Below are positions 54,501-64,000 of a stretch of DNA of 64,000 nucleotides, one piece after another. The stretch comes from Hemileia vastatrix. Lineage: Eukaryota > Basidiomycota > Pucciniomycetes > Pucciniales > Zaghouaniaceae. The DNA is taken from positions 29,978,606-30,042,605 of the forward strand of contig JASXTE010000001.1 in the NCBI GenBank assembly GCA_030280995.1, written 5' to 3'. A program made the position numbers and the translations under genes. How positions within the stretch are numbered: position 1 is the stretch's first letter; every line of letters starts with the position of its first letter. The notes below the pieces were generated by a model. The model saw only the letters and a list, made by a program, of their open reading frames with translations, ran no database searches and was not told the origin of the DNA.

Positions 54501-54728
54501 TTTTGCTTATGTAGCAGAGATTTTACTTCTCTCTGAGAGGTGGGAGGAAGGGGGTTTATTACCTCCACTCCTCCTGACATTTCTATGTCCTGTAGAATGT
54601 GAAGATTTTTTATCAGTAAGAGATTTATTATAAGTCAATTTTGAAGAACTTACAGAGTAAGCCTCATATTCCACTTCAATATCATCCACATGAAGATTAT
54701 CCATTATTTCAGCCAATTTGGTAGACAT
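51590..54728 (-). pseudogene. gag: Element E gag remnant with internal triplication
   Basis: It starts MSTKLAEIMDNLHVDDIEVE (54728), then is frameshifted. The capsid part (WPKLDQYPTFDGDSSSDWTH, YYVSVLLDNHHYTWDEWK) is open at 51928-52677. The zinc knuckle region near 51700 is damaged. The N-terminal portion at 53498-54545 consists of three direct copies of a roughly 347-base block, where element C has one. Both the gag frame (HESFPEEYTAS) and the overlapping frame (EVEQWKWDYLMSHYQ) remain readable. Confidence 0.8.
53498..54545. repeat. Threefold tandem duplication, 347 bp unit
   Basis: CTGTCTGCCTTCAGCTCC recurs at 53717, 54064 and 54411, and GGCTGTATA-type starts at 53498, 53846 and 54192. 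The unit length, 347, is not a multiple of three, so each copy shifts the reading frame. Confidence 0.88.
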
Positions 54729-55243
54729 GATATCTGTGAAGTTAAAAAAAATCAAGTTTGTCAAAAAGAATGGACTGATTTTTTCTTAAAAGTGGAATAT
54801 TTTAATATTTCAAAAAATATATATGTATATCTTTATTAATGTTATTTGAATATAAAAATAGTGTATTATACAAAAAAATATATTAAGATTTTTATTTATA
54901 ATACAATACAATAATAAAAAAATTAATTTTTAGGAGGGGGTGTCAGTTATGGCAAATCAGCACTTAAATTTTGCAAAAAAGTCACTTATTTCAACAATGG
55001 GTGTCAGTTATGACTTCAAATCAGAGCTTTTTTCCCAATTTTTTTTTCACTATCACATGTTTGCCACATCATCCCTGTCGCATAAGACAGGCAGACCTCC
55101 ATCCCCTTATCAATCCTTGGCACACACTCCTCACTGAGATTTGAAACATTTCATTGTAACATTTTAACCAGGCATGTTTTTTTACTTCTTTTTTTATATT
55201 TTCAACCTTTCAACCTCTGTTCTTGTAACATACCAGTTTCATA

Positions 55244-56599
55244 ATGCCTCCAAGAGAGTCAAACACTCCAAAGGCAACTCAAAAAAATGCTACATCACAA
55301 AGGTCTTCCCATAATGCAAGCCCCTCACCAGAGAAATTAAAGTCTGGACAGCAGAAAAAGGAATATTATCTCTCATCATCAACTTCCTCAAAATTAAATC
55401 AAATTATTATGCATGTTTTGGATGTGAGAAGTCCACCCAAATTAGATGTCCACCTTCACCAAAGGTCAATGGCTTCTTGTTAATGGCAAATAAAGTAAAA
55501 AATAAAAAAAAGGGAGAATCGACATCAATCCTAAGAAAATGAAGGAGAGGTTCAAAAGTTATCAATCCAAATATAAAAAATCTCACTTTGCTTCCACTTC
55601 CACTGGCTTTGGTATTGATGATGATTATTTGGAGATTAGAATTACTACTGTTTCTAAAAACCTCAATGTCATGTGTCCTTTCTATGAGGTAATGGATAAT
55701 CTTTTTTATTCCTGAGCTGACTTCAACCCTTGGTTTATACAAAATACTTCTAAGGATATGCCCTCTGGATCTCAACAAGCCAATAACCCTCCCAACACAC
55801 CTGAAACTCAAGGACATCAATCCCCTTCAGCTTCTAACCATAGCTCACCTGAAGATGATCCCAAATATCAAGCAGAAAAATTATTTTGGAGCAGACCAGA
55901 GTCCACAGAGCCCCAAACTTTCAATGTATTTTTCCTTTCTATTTTTTCTTTGATTTTTAACTAAATTTCTCATTATTTCTTTTCTAGTCTCCTCCTACTC
56001 AAACTAAAATTTCTAAAAAGAATAAAAATTCTAGAAATGAAAATCCTGCTTTACAAGCTTATTTAGTTGAACTTCCTGAGCCCTCTATCTCAAACTCCAA
56101 ACTAAAGTGTTGGGCTTCAACTTCAATGAACTTGAAACATCTTTTAAAACATGGTAATACTTCAGCCACCTCTTTATCCTCAATGATTATTTTGAGAAAA
56201 AAGATAAGAGTAAGACTCAGTCACTATATATCTTCTTCAATAACATATTTATTTTTTTCTATTCAATTTTCTCAGATAAATCCTCTATTGCAAAAAATGT
56301 GCTAGACTTTGAGAAGATGAAGTTTGATCATATGCTAATGAAGTGTGAACAGTCCTTAGTTTTTGAGGAAATTTTTTTTTGCTTCAATCAAATTTTGAAA
56401 AGGCTAACTTTAAGGCAGAGGACATGGAAAGAGCTCACCTTTGCTTGGAGAAAACAAAAGACCGTAAATTCCAAAGAGAAATGGCCAGTTGTGAATTGGA
56501 AAAACAAGAAATTTTTTAAAAAAAGAATTCATTACAGAATGTATAAAAAATGGCCAATCATATGAGGACATTAAAAAATTACTTGACTTTTTTAATTGA
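55244..56599 (+). pseudogene. SANT/Myb-like coiled-coil protein (copy 3)
   Basis: It starts MPPRESNTPKATQK (55244). Pieces CFGCEKST, KVNGFLLMANK, GRIDINPKKMKERFKSYQ and TGFGIDDDYLEIRITT with CPFYEVMDNLF follow in shifted frames. A Ser/Pro linker (55758-55925) ends before a GT-AG intron. The tail near 56530 reads ITECIKNGQSYEDIKKLLDF and ends at TGA 56597-56599, matching the tail motif of copies 1 and 2. Frameshifts and stops throughout. Convergent with the Tet-like remnant at 57296-58650. Confidence 0.5.
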
Positions 56600-56859
56600 T
56601 TAATTGTTTTTTTGGTTGATGGTTTGGAAAATTACTTTAAAAGTTGATTTTAATCTTATCAAAAATAGTTATATCATGAGATTATGAGAACACCATTTTT
56701 CCTTACTGGAATCTAAAATATTGCACTTTTGGAATTACAGATGGTAAAATAATAGTGACACTTGAGCAAAAATCCTCATCACCAACATAATTGTTTCATA
56801 TCACCACAAATTTGCATTTCTAAATATAGCTAAGTCATCAAAAATCTATATCTGTTTGA

Positions 56860-57010
56860 GAAATTTGGCAATACCCTCCCCTGAATTTTATTGAAGCAAT
56901 GGGTGGGTATCACCAAAAATTTCTAAGTCATCAATTTTCCATGTCAGATTTGAAAATTTGGCAATACCCTCCCCTGAACTTTATTGAAGTAAGGGGTGAA
57001 AATCACAGAA
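56860..57010. repeat. Central repeat of transposon copy 3
   Basis: Two inverted-orientation units of the AAATTTGGCAATACCC/TTTATTGAAG repeat seen at 30437 and 34790. Confidence 0.75.
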
Positions 57011-57295
57011 TTTAATATGATTCCATAAATTAATAAATAAATAAATAAGATAAATCAAATTCACTAGTTTTAAAGTAATGATGATTCCTCAAGCAAAAAT
57101 GTGGACCAAGTCTAGAAACTAAGTTTTGGACTTTCCACAGGTATAGGCAAGATGAGCCCCATGAAACAATTTAATTTTATCATGATTACCATTTATACAA
57201 CACAAGGTTGTTGGCTCATTACTTTAGTTAAGTAAATTGAAATATCAGATTTAATTATTAAAAATTCATGAAAGAATAAAAAATATTTGATGACT

Positions 57296-58650
57296 TTACA
57301 AATCCCCATAATTTTTTGATCTACCTAAAGTTTCATTTAATTTATTACTTTTACCTTCTTTTTTTAAATTATTTATCCTTTGGATTAGCTTTTGACTTAT
57401 TTGAAATGAGCAGCCAAAATTAGTAAAGTTGTGACAAGATTCCAAAACTGGAGGAGATTTTGGTTGTTTGGTGATTATTGTGAAAAGTGTTACAAATTGA
57501 TTTGATGATTCCATTTCCTAATCAAAAATCAATTATACACCTATGATCCGGGAAATATAAACTGTGTCCTTTAATTTTAGCAGGTGAAGGAATAGGTTGT
57601 CTAGTAATAGGATTGATATAAGAGAAGATCCCCAAAGTAAGATAATTTTCATCATTTGAATAAGTATGTATCTTGTTATGAAATCCAGAATGGGTAATTA
57701 TAACATTCAAAAAACAATAGATACTCATTTCTAATTTATTCCCATTCTGAGTGACACCAATTCGGAATTCAAACTCAAGTTGAAAGTTTGTGATTTTTTT
57801 GAAAAGCTTTATTACAGGGTTTTTTAAGTCAAAGAGCAAGAAAAGAATTAAAGGAAGGTAAAGAGTCCCATTTTAAAAAATCATTATCTATTTCTGCTTT
57901 ACATAAATTTCTGAGCAAAGAATAGATGCCTATAGAGTTAAAATGAGTGAACTATATTAAGAATGAATCAATAAAAATTATTATACTTACCAAGAGAGTA
58001 TACTTAAATAAATCCTGGTCTCCATCCAAAACCAATCATAATACCACCAAGAAAATTCTTATTACTTATTGGTAAGAGAACCAAAGCCATTTGATATAGT
58101 GCCATAATGAGATCAGATAGTTGAATAAAGGATTCATCTTTAAGTCCATTGAATATATGATTTTCATAAATAAATTGAGGTTTAAAAGTATTACTGATTA
58201 CAGCCTTAACTTCATCACCTCCAAATTTGGTTAGATATTTTATATCTTCTGGTAAATTCTTGGGATATTTATTTTTTTTATTTAATTGAGTTTTATAATA
58301 CTTGATGTTTGATATATGCACAAATAAAATATTCAAGTATATTTTTTTTATAATTCTTTTATTTTGATAAGATAAATCATCATTTTTTATTTTTGAAGGT
58401 TATGAAGAAGATTGGATTGAAGTAGAGATTGAAGAAGATGATAAAGAAGATAATGATGAAAATAGAGGTGTAAGGCTTAAATCAGAAGAAACAGATTTTA
58501 TTTTTTCACAAATTTTTTTGGACAAATTTTCATTTTTTGATAATTTTTCTGAATTTTTTTTTGATGATTGAAATGAAGTAGAAATTGAAGAAGATGATAA
58601 ATAAGATAATTATGAAGATAGAATTGTAAGGCTTGAATCAGAAGAAACAG
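57296..58650 (-). pseudogene. Tet-like 2OG-Fe(II) oxygenase (copy 3)
   Basis: Read on the minus strand: Ser-rich and acidic lead (58650-58400), then NKYPKNLPEDIKYLTKFG, FIQLSDLIMALYQMALVLLP and FGWRPGFI (58004-58336), an intron at about 57910-57990 at the conserved site, then LEFEFRIGV, FLNVIITHSGFHNKIHTYSN, GHSLYFPDHRCIIDF (57522-57839) and, after a break, NFTNFGCSFQISQKLIQRIN (57296-57514). The metal motif is HTY where copies 1 and 2 have HxD, so iron binding would be lost even with an intact frame. Upstream and downstream non-coding DNA matches copy 2. Confidence 0.68.
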
Positions 58651-58919
58651 ACATTTTTTTGTTCTGAAAAAGTTTTTTACTGGTCAAAAAACACCAATTT
58701 TTTTTAAACAAATAAAAACTCACACAATTTAAATAAAATAACGTTAAAGATTTTCAAAAAATAATTATTACTTTACTTCAATTTTACAAGTTTTTTTTGG
58801 TTAATTCTGGACAAAAAAAAGAAAAAAAAATTAAATGTTAATAATACTTTTCTGACAATTCTATAAATGCTCCCTCATTGATGCCTGTATAACTTTTTTG
58901 TTAATGTTTTCATTACTCA

Positions 58920-59154
58920 CTCATTATTACCCTTTTTCCCCTTGTAAAGCTTCTCTAAAGCCTATTTCAAAATACCTCCAACCCCCCAAATCCTCACCTA
59001 AACACCCCCAACACACCCCTCAAACCCTCTCCAAAATTCCCCACACCCTCTCCAAACCACCCCAAAACCTCCAAAAAAATCCACTCAATGCCCCACTATA
59101 ACCCTCTTGAATAACCCCCTCAATCTCCCTCTACACATGCTTCAACCCCCCAAC
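58920..59154. repeat. C-rich block (half of a foldback)
   Basis: CCCCCAAATCCTCACC and CTCTCCAAACCACCCC-type units resemble the C-rich arm at 15090-15305. The AT core and G-rich arm are not present before element F begins at 59155. Confidence 0.6.
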
Positions 59155-59958
59155 TGTTGGTGGTTCTCTTGGTCTAGAAGGTAGAATTGGAGTAACTACA
59201 AGTATTTGAAGGGTTTTAACAGACTCTTAAAGATATGGTACGTATTTCTCTCAATTTATAATGATTTTTACTCAAATGATAAGAGGTGAGACAAAATATT
59301 ATTATTATTTATAGATTAGAAGTACTTGAATGTAAATACTAAAGTAATAAAGAATAGTAATATGAGTTGTAAATAACAATGTGTAAGATATATAAGTAAG
59401 TAAGGAATGAGTTTAAAAGAACAAAATTGAGGGCCTTTTATAGGCAAAAATAAGGGAAATAAAGACACGGAGATAACACCACCTAATACAAGGGTGTGAG
59501 AAGAAAACTGAATGAAAAAGAATGTATATGAAATAAATAAAAAATACATTAATTGGTACGTCAACAAGGGTATCATTTCCATTTTCAATAAAATATGAGT
59601 TCCCTTGGTCTGTCACAATTAATACAACATATTTGCTTTAAATATATTGATTTCACGGAAATAAAATTCTCTCAGTAAAAGAATTTGATAATTTTAAGAA
59701 TTTTATTATATTTTTATTATTATTTTTATTCCCACTCAGCTGCAGTATTGAAAATGGTGTTAGGGAGTAAAAATGTATGGGACAATTACTTAAACTTATT
59801 AATTATTTATATTACTTAATATACTTAGCCAGTTAGTTGTAAGTAATACATAAGTAAGTACTAAATAATTAATTATTAATAAGCATTAAAAAGGTGTGGC
59901 TTCATCTCAATAAAATAATTAATTAATTTACTGGGTAAGTCTAGTAGCCTGGCTGACA
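59155..59958 (-). repeat. 3' LTR of element F
   Basis: On the plus strand it runs from TGTTGGTGGTTCTC to AGCCTGGCTGACA. A reversed TATA box (GGGCCTTTTATAGGC, about 59430) is conserved with the A-D family. It is followed by CTCCCTCACTCT, the polypurine tract in reverse. Confidence 0.88.
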
Positions 59959-59988
59959 CTCCCTCACTCTAAAAAACAATAAAAAATG

Positions 59989-62800
59989 CTATGAGTTTTT
60001 CTTTTTATACTTTTTTAATAGAGTAGGAAGATTAGATATCTCCTTTCCAGGTATCCAAGAATCATATTCAGATGATTTATTCTTGAATCTCAATAAGTAT
60101 TCTTTACCTTTTTAAGCAGTGACTATTCTGTCATTCAGAATCTTTTCAATTTCTGCTGTTTCAGTGATTTCATTTGGGGTTTTCTTTGGTCTTTCCCTCC
60201 TTTTTGGAAATAAATCACTATTGGATGTGTAAGGTTTCAGAAGAGACATTGGAAAAACAGGATGTTTTCTGTCATATGCAGAATACAAAATAACTTCAAC
60301 TGAATTATCTACAATCATTCTTCTGACAAAAAATGGACCAACAAATGGGTCTTTCAATTTGTTATTACCTTGTAAATTGAAGTGGACTGTAGAAATCAAC
60401 ACTTCATCACCCTTTTTAAAGTGTATTCTTTATGGGATTTGTCCCATCTATTCTTCTCATATTCAAATGATTTTTCAATACATTTTTGAGCATGATTTCT
60501 GAAAAGTTGTTGAATTTGAAGAGAAGATTTTACACCAGGATGTAAATCCAATTTAGATATTTTTTTATTGAGAATTTGGGCAGGAGTATTTGGAACATAT
60601 CCAAGCCAGAGCTCAAAAGTCTTTCTTTGAGTAACAGAATGAACAGTGCTATTATAAGAAAATTCCAACCCAGGAAGTAAAGTAACCCAATCATGAGTGA
60701 ATCTCTCATTATCTTTATACTCAAGGCCAAAGGCACAATACCTTCTTATCATGTCCTCTAAAGTCTGAATCATTCTTTCAGCTAAGCCATCAGTCTGTGG
60801 ATGATGGGCAGTAGAAAGTTTCAGATCACAACCACAAACATCCATCAGAGACATCCAAAATTCAGAAGTAAATTTAGGGTCTCTGTCAGAGATTATGGCT
60901 TTAGGAAAACCAGCAGTATTAAACATATGAGACCACCATAAGAAAGCTAATTCTTTAGTGGAAACATCCTTGTGGGTAGGGATAAATTTACACATTTTAG
61001 TGAATCTGTCCACAATAACCCAACAAGAGTTATAACTGTCTTTTCCAGCAATAGGTAACCCTGTTACAAAATTCATGTTTATTATCTGCCATGGTGCATC
61101 AGGAGGTTCAATATGTTGCATTGATCCTCCTCTTTTACCAGTCAATCTTTTTGATTTTTGGCAAGAATCACAAGATTCAACATATAATTTTGTGTCTTCA
61201 CACATATTAACCCACCAAGCAATGTTCTTAATTCTGATAATTATTTTTTCAAGATCAAAATGTCCAGCTAATATTTCATCATGACAAATTTTCAAGATGA
61301 TTTCTCTCATAGAAGGAGGAATAACAATAACATTACTCAACTTCCTTCTATAATATAGATATCCTTCATCTATAGAAAATTTACCTTTTTCCAAAGCCTT
61401 CTGGTACTTTGGTGGAAGGGTTTTAATTAATGCTTGTATTGAAGCATTCTTTGGATTATTTAATATGGTGCATAACTTTTTATAGTCAGTGACCTTATCA
61501 TATTAATCCAGCATAAGCTGTAATAGCTCTTCCTCTATATAAACCACATATATCCCATGAATATGAATAATTTCATCCTCAGGATCATAAGCAGGATTAG
61601 AGTCATCATTTGGTAAAGGTAACCTTGATAAAATATCCACATTTGAGTGAACAATACCAGCCCTATGAATAATTGTCATTCTCCCTCTGTATTCTTGAAC
61701 AGCCAACTGCCATCTGAACATATGTCTGTTTGGTGTTTTCAGGTTTAAAAGGGATTTAACTGCACTGCAGTCAGTGACAAGTTCAAATTTTTGGTCATCT
61801 AGTTAATAATGTAGCTTCTCTAGAGCCCACACTACAGCTAAACATTCCAATTGAGTAACACTGTATTTCAATTCACTATTTCTCAAGGTTCTTGAAATAC
61901 AACAAATTACTACTTCTGATAATTTATCATTTATCACTTGTTTTTGATGGAGGGCAGCACCAAGACCAATAAAACTGGCATCAGTGTACAAAACAAATGG
62001 TTGATTAAAGTCAGGTAAAGCAAGAATTGGTGCTGACATCAAACAGTGTTTCATAGTGTCAAAGGCTCTTTGTATTTCACTATTCCAGACAAAAGCAACA
62101 TCCTTTCTAGTCAATTGGGTAAGGGGTAAAGCTATAACTTGGTAATTTTTAATATACTGTCTATAGTATCCACACATTCCCAAAAAACTCTGGAGCTCTC
62201 TAACTGTAGTAGGAGCCTTCACCTGTTGTATGGCTGCCACTTTGTTTTGGTCAACACATATCTGTAAGCCTGAAACAACATGACCAAGAACTTTTAAAGA
62301 ATGGAAACCAAATTTACATTTCTTCAAAGCAAGTGTCATATTTATTTCATCCATTTTCTGGAACACTTCACACAGGTGGTTAAGATGGTCCTCAAATGTT
62401 TTTAAGAATATAATGATATCATCAATATAAACCATCAGCCATTCTTCAATAATCTCTTGATGGAATGTGTTATCCATGACTTTTTGGAAAACTGTAGGGG
62501 CATTTTTAGGGCCAAAAGGCATCCTAATATACTTATAAATAAACATATGAGTAGCAATCATCAGAAAATTCTGAGAATTTTTCTCAACAGGTACCTGGTG
62601 ATATCCCTTGTTACCATCCAAACAGCTGATATATTTAGCACCCTGTAAAGTAGCATGTATAGAGCTCATTCTAGGTAAAGGGTAGATATCATCAACAGTA
62701 TAGGTATTTAGTGCTCTATAATCACCACATAACCTGGCTTTATCTTTCTCATAAGAAATTAGGACAGGTGAGATAACACAATATTTAGGTGCTTCAACTA
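59989..62800 (-). pseudogene. pol: Element F pol: RT, RNase H, integrase, chromodomain
   Basis: RT with MPFGPKNAPT and YIDDIIIF, RNase H with YTDASFIGLG, integrase with HDEILAGHFD, CDSC, MNFVTGLP (MDF in element C), SDRDPKF and GLAERMIQ, and a chromodomain ending KNKSSEYDSWIPGKEI. It is broken by stops near 60112, 61503, 61803 and 62805 and a frameshift at about 60396-60402 in the KKGDEVLIS segment. The Asp of MDFVTG is Asn here, which would affect integrase catalysis. Confidence 0.88.
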
Positions 62801-64000
62801 CATTTTAAATAATATTCATTTTCAAAAGGGTAGAGATATTGTCTTCAATATATTTTCTCTTTGTGGGAGAAGCAGGATAAGGCTTCTTCTTTAAACTAGG
62901 TGGTATATCAGTTAATGGAAAAGACAATGAAAGTTTCATTTCCTCTTTAACTAATCCCAGTTCATGTGACCCATGAGCAAAGGCCATAGGAAAAGACTTT
63001 ATCAAGTTAATGATGGAATCTTTATCCTCACCAGAAAGTTGTTCTCCAAAAGAGGCATTGTCAATCTCAGACATAAGGGCATGCATTTCTTTTGTAGATC
63101 TTCCTTTATATTGAACTACAGAATTACATGTGTTCAATTCTGGATTTAATAATTTTTTAGGGGAGGAAATCTTAAATTTTCTCTTCCCATTCATCCCCAT
63201 TGTGAAACATTGGTTTGAGGGGTCCAATTTTATGCCATACTTGGTTAAAATATCATTCCCTACAATAAACCAATTGCTTAAGTTATCATTTTTCATGACA
63301 ACAAAATCACAAATATCTCTTACAAACCCATGGTTATATTTAAAAAACACTGTGGCTTTGTATTTACCAATGGGGGACAAAACAGAGCCATAACCTCTCC
63401 AATTTTCAGAAATGATAAGCATAAGTTTTGATTTATAGTCTTGATCCGTTGAAGCAAGTGCTCTTTCAGATACTACACTTCCTCCAGCTCCAGAATCCAG
63501 AACAACTTCAATGCTGGTTCCATTAATCAAGACTGGTGCCTTGAGAGGGGCAATAACAATTGAGCTATCCTCAATTTTCTTTATGATCTCAGCATCTTCA
63601 ACTGTAGATAAAGCATTATTATCAATATCAATAGTATTTAAAAATGAATATCCTCTTCCAGCATCAAGATTTCTTGTTGAGATTCATATGAAATATTGCT
63701 GGCATAATCACTTGACGTATCATCCAGTGCTACTGTGTCATCAGCATGATCCTCTGTTTGTTCTACAAGATTTATCTTCTTGTCACAAACATGGCCCTTC
63801 TGCCAAGGTTTGTTGCACTTGAAGCAAGTGTTTGTTGCATACTTTTTAGGTGCAACAGGGGCAGAACGCTTCCCAACATTTTCCAGAGGTTTCTGTTGGT
63901 AATTTGAGGGTTTCTCCCAAGTGGTTCTAGGAATGAATCTTCTGGCATCATACTTGTTGTTTAGAAGAATCTCATTGAAAGTATTGATGAAAGAAGAAGG
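62801..64000 (-). pseudogene. gag: Element F protease and gag (partial)
   Basis: Protease LDSGAGGSVVSERAL (near 63490) is in one open block (62805-63530) that runs directly into the RT lead without the stop found in element C. Upstream is a one-base frameshift near 63640 and the zinc knuckle CFKCNKPWQKGHVC (near 63800). The rest of gag lies beyond the window. Confidence 0.85.

Larger units (their letters stand above)
49726..54930 (-). mobile_element. Decayed Ty3/Gypsy element E (gag to RNase H)
   Basis: A minus-strand relative of element C that lacks both LTRs, the integrase and the chromodomain. It starts (right) at the gag Met near 54728 and breaks off in RNase H at about 49726. The right edge, beyond a short AT-rich leader, is cut by the terminus of transposon copy 3 at 54936, implying that the transposon inserted into E and that E's 5' LTR may lie to the right of copy 3. 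Confidence 0.85.
54936..59154 (-). mobile_element. Harbinger-like/Tet transposon copy 3 (3' part, reversed)
   Basis: The left terminus GGGGGTGTCAGTTATGG, then AATCAGCA and TTAAATT, parallels the SANT-side terminus of copy 1 (GGGGGTATCAATGTTG, AATCTGCA, TTAAATT). Then come the SANT/Myb-like remnant (plus), central repeats, the Tet-like remnant (minus) and a C-rich block (58920-59154) equal in place to one arm of the foldback. The LTR of element F interrupts it at 59155. The transposase side would lie to the right of element F, outside the window. Confidence 0.65.
59155..64000 (-). mobile_element. Ty3/Gypsy chromovirus element F (divergent subfamily, partial)
   Basis: A minus-strand element with 3' LTR (59155-59958), polypurine tract (59959-59970 in reverse), pol (59989 to about 62795) and protease-gag running out of the window. 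Pol is perhaps 80% identical to that of element C and the LTR is shorter (804 bp), marking a separate subfamily. It inserted into the C-rich block of transposon copy 3. Confidence 0.9.

Overview
This looks like a repeat-saturated, AT-rich stretch of a basidiomycete fungal genome, most probably a rust fungus (Pucciniales). The evidence is short introns (mostly about 60-110 bases) in the three host genes, a Ty3/Gypsy chromovirus family in several copies, and decayed Tet-like 2OG-Fe(II) oxygenase genes of the kind expanded in rust genomes. The lineage is inferred from protein character, not from a database match.

Only about 37.7-46.0 kb reads as ordinary genic DNA: a GET4 homologue (minus), a COG0523/CobW-type metal-chaperone GTPase (plus, nine exons) and a conserved-looking protein of unknown function (plus, seven exons). 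A 35-37 bp minisatellite separates the divergent GET4 and CobW genes. A 26 bp minisatellite starts inside the last codons of the CobW gene.

The rest is nested mobile DNA. One LTR retrotransposon family is present as element A (1-4077, 3' part), element C (20207-29292, minus, nearly intact), two more LTRs (18989 and 29300) around C, a decayed relative E (about 49.7-54.9 kb) and a divergent relative F (59155 to the window end). Gag carries a CCHC-type knuckle and an aspartic protease. Pol carries RT, RNase H, integrase and a C-terminal chromodomain.

The most interesting object is a large DNA transposon. The copy at 12876-32841 has matching terminal inverted repeats beginning GGGGGTATCAATGTT, flanked by TA. 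Once the retrotransposon inside it is removed, it carries a PIF/Harbinger-type DDE transposase, a C-rich/G-rich foldback, a Tet-like oxygenase gene (plus), central tandem repeats and a convergent SANT/Myb-like coiled-coil gene (minus). Parts of the same element recur at 33.0-36.8 kb, at 54.9-59.15 kb (reversed) and at 4.1-5.4 kb (reversed, 5' end only). Short MITEs at 4457, 36777 and 36992 share its outermost bases. All genes of the element are decayed in this window.

The nesting order can be read: an F-type LTR (12644-12875 plus 32842-33018) was split by the transposon; the transposon was split by an 11.4 kb retrotransposon composite with GGGGG on both sides; and one LTR of that composite was split by a 260 bp palindrome-ended MITE. 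Two other MITE or retroposon-like families and several tandem arrays fill the gene-poor left third. No tRNA, rRNA or CRISPR array was seen.
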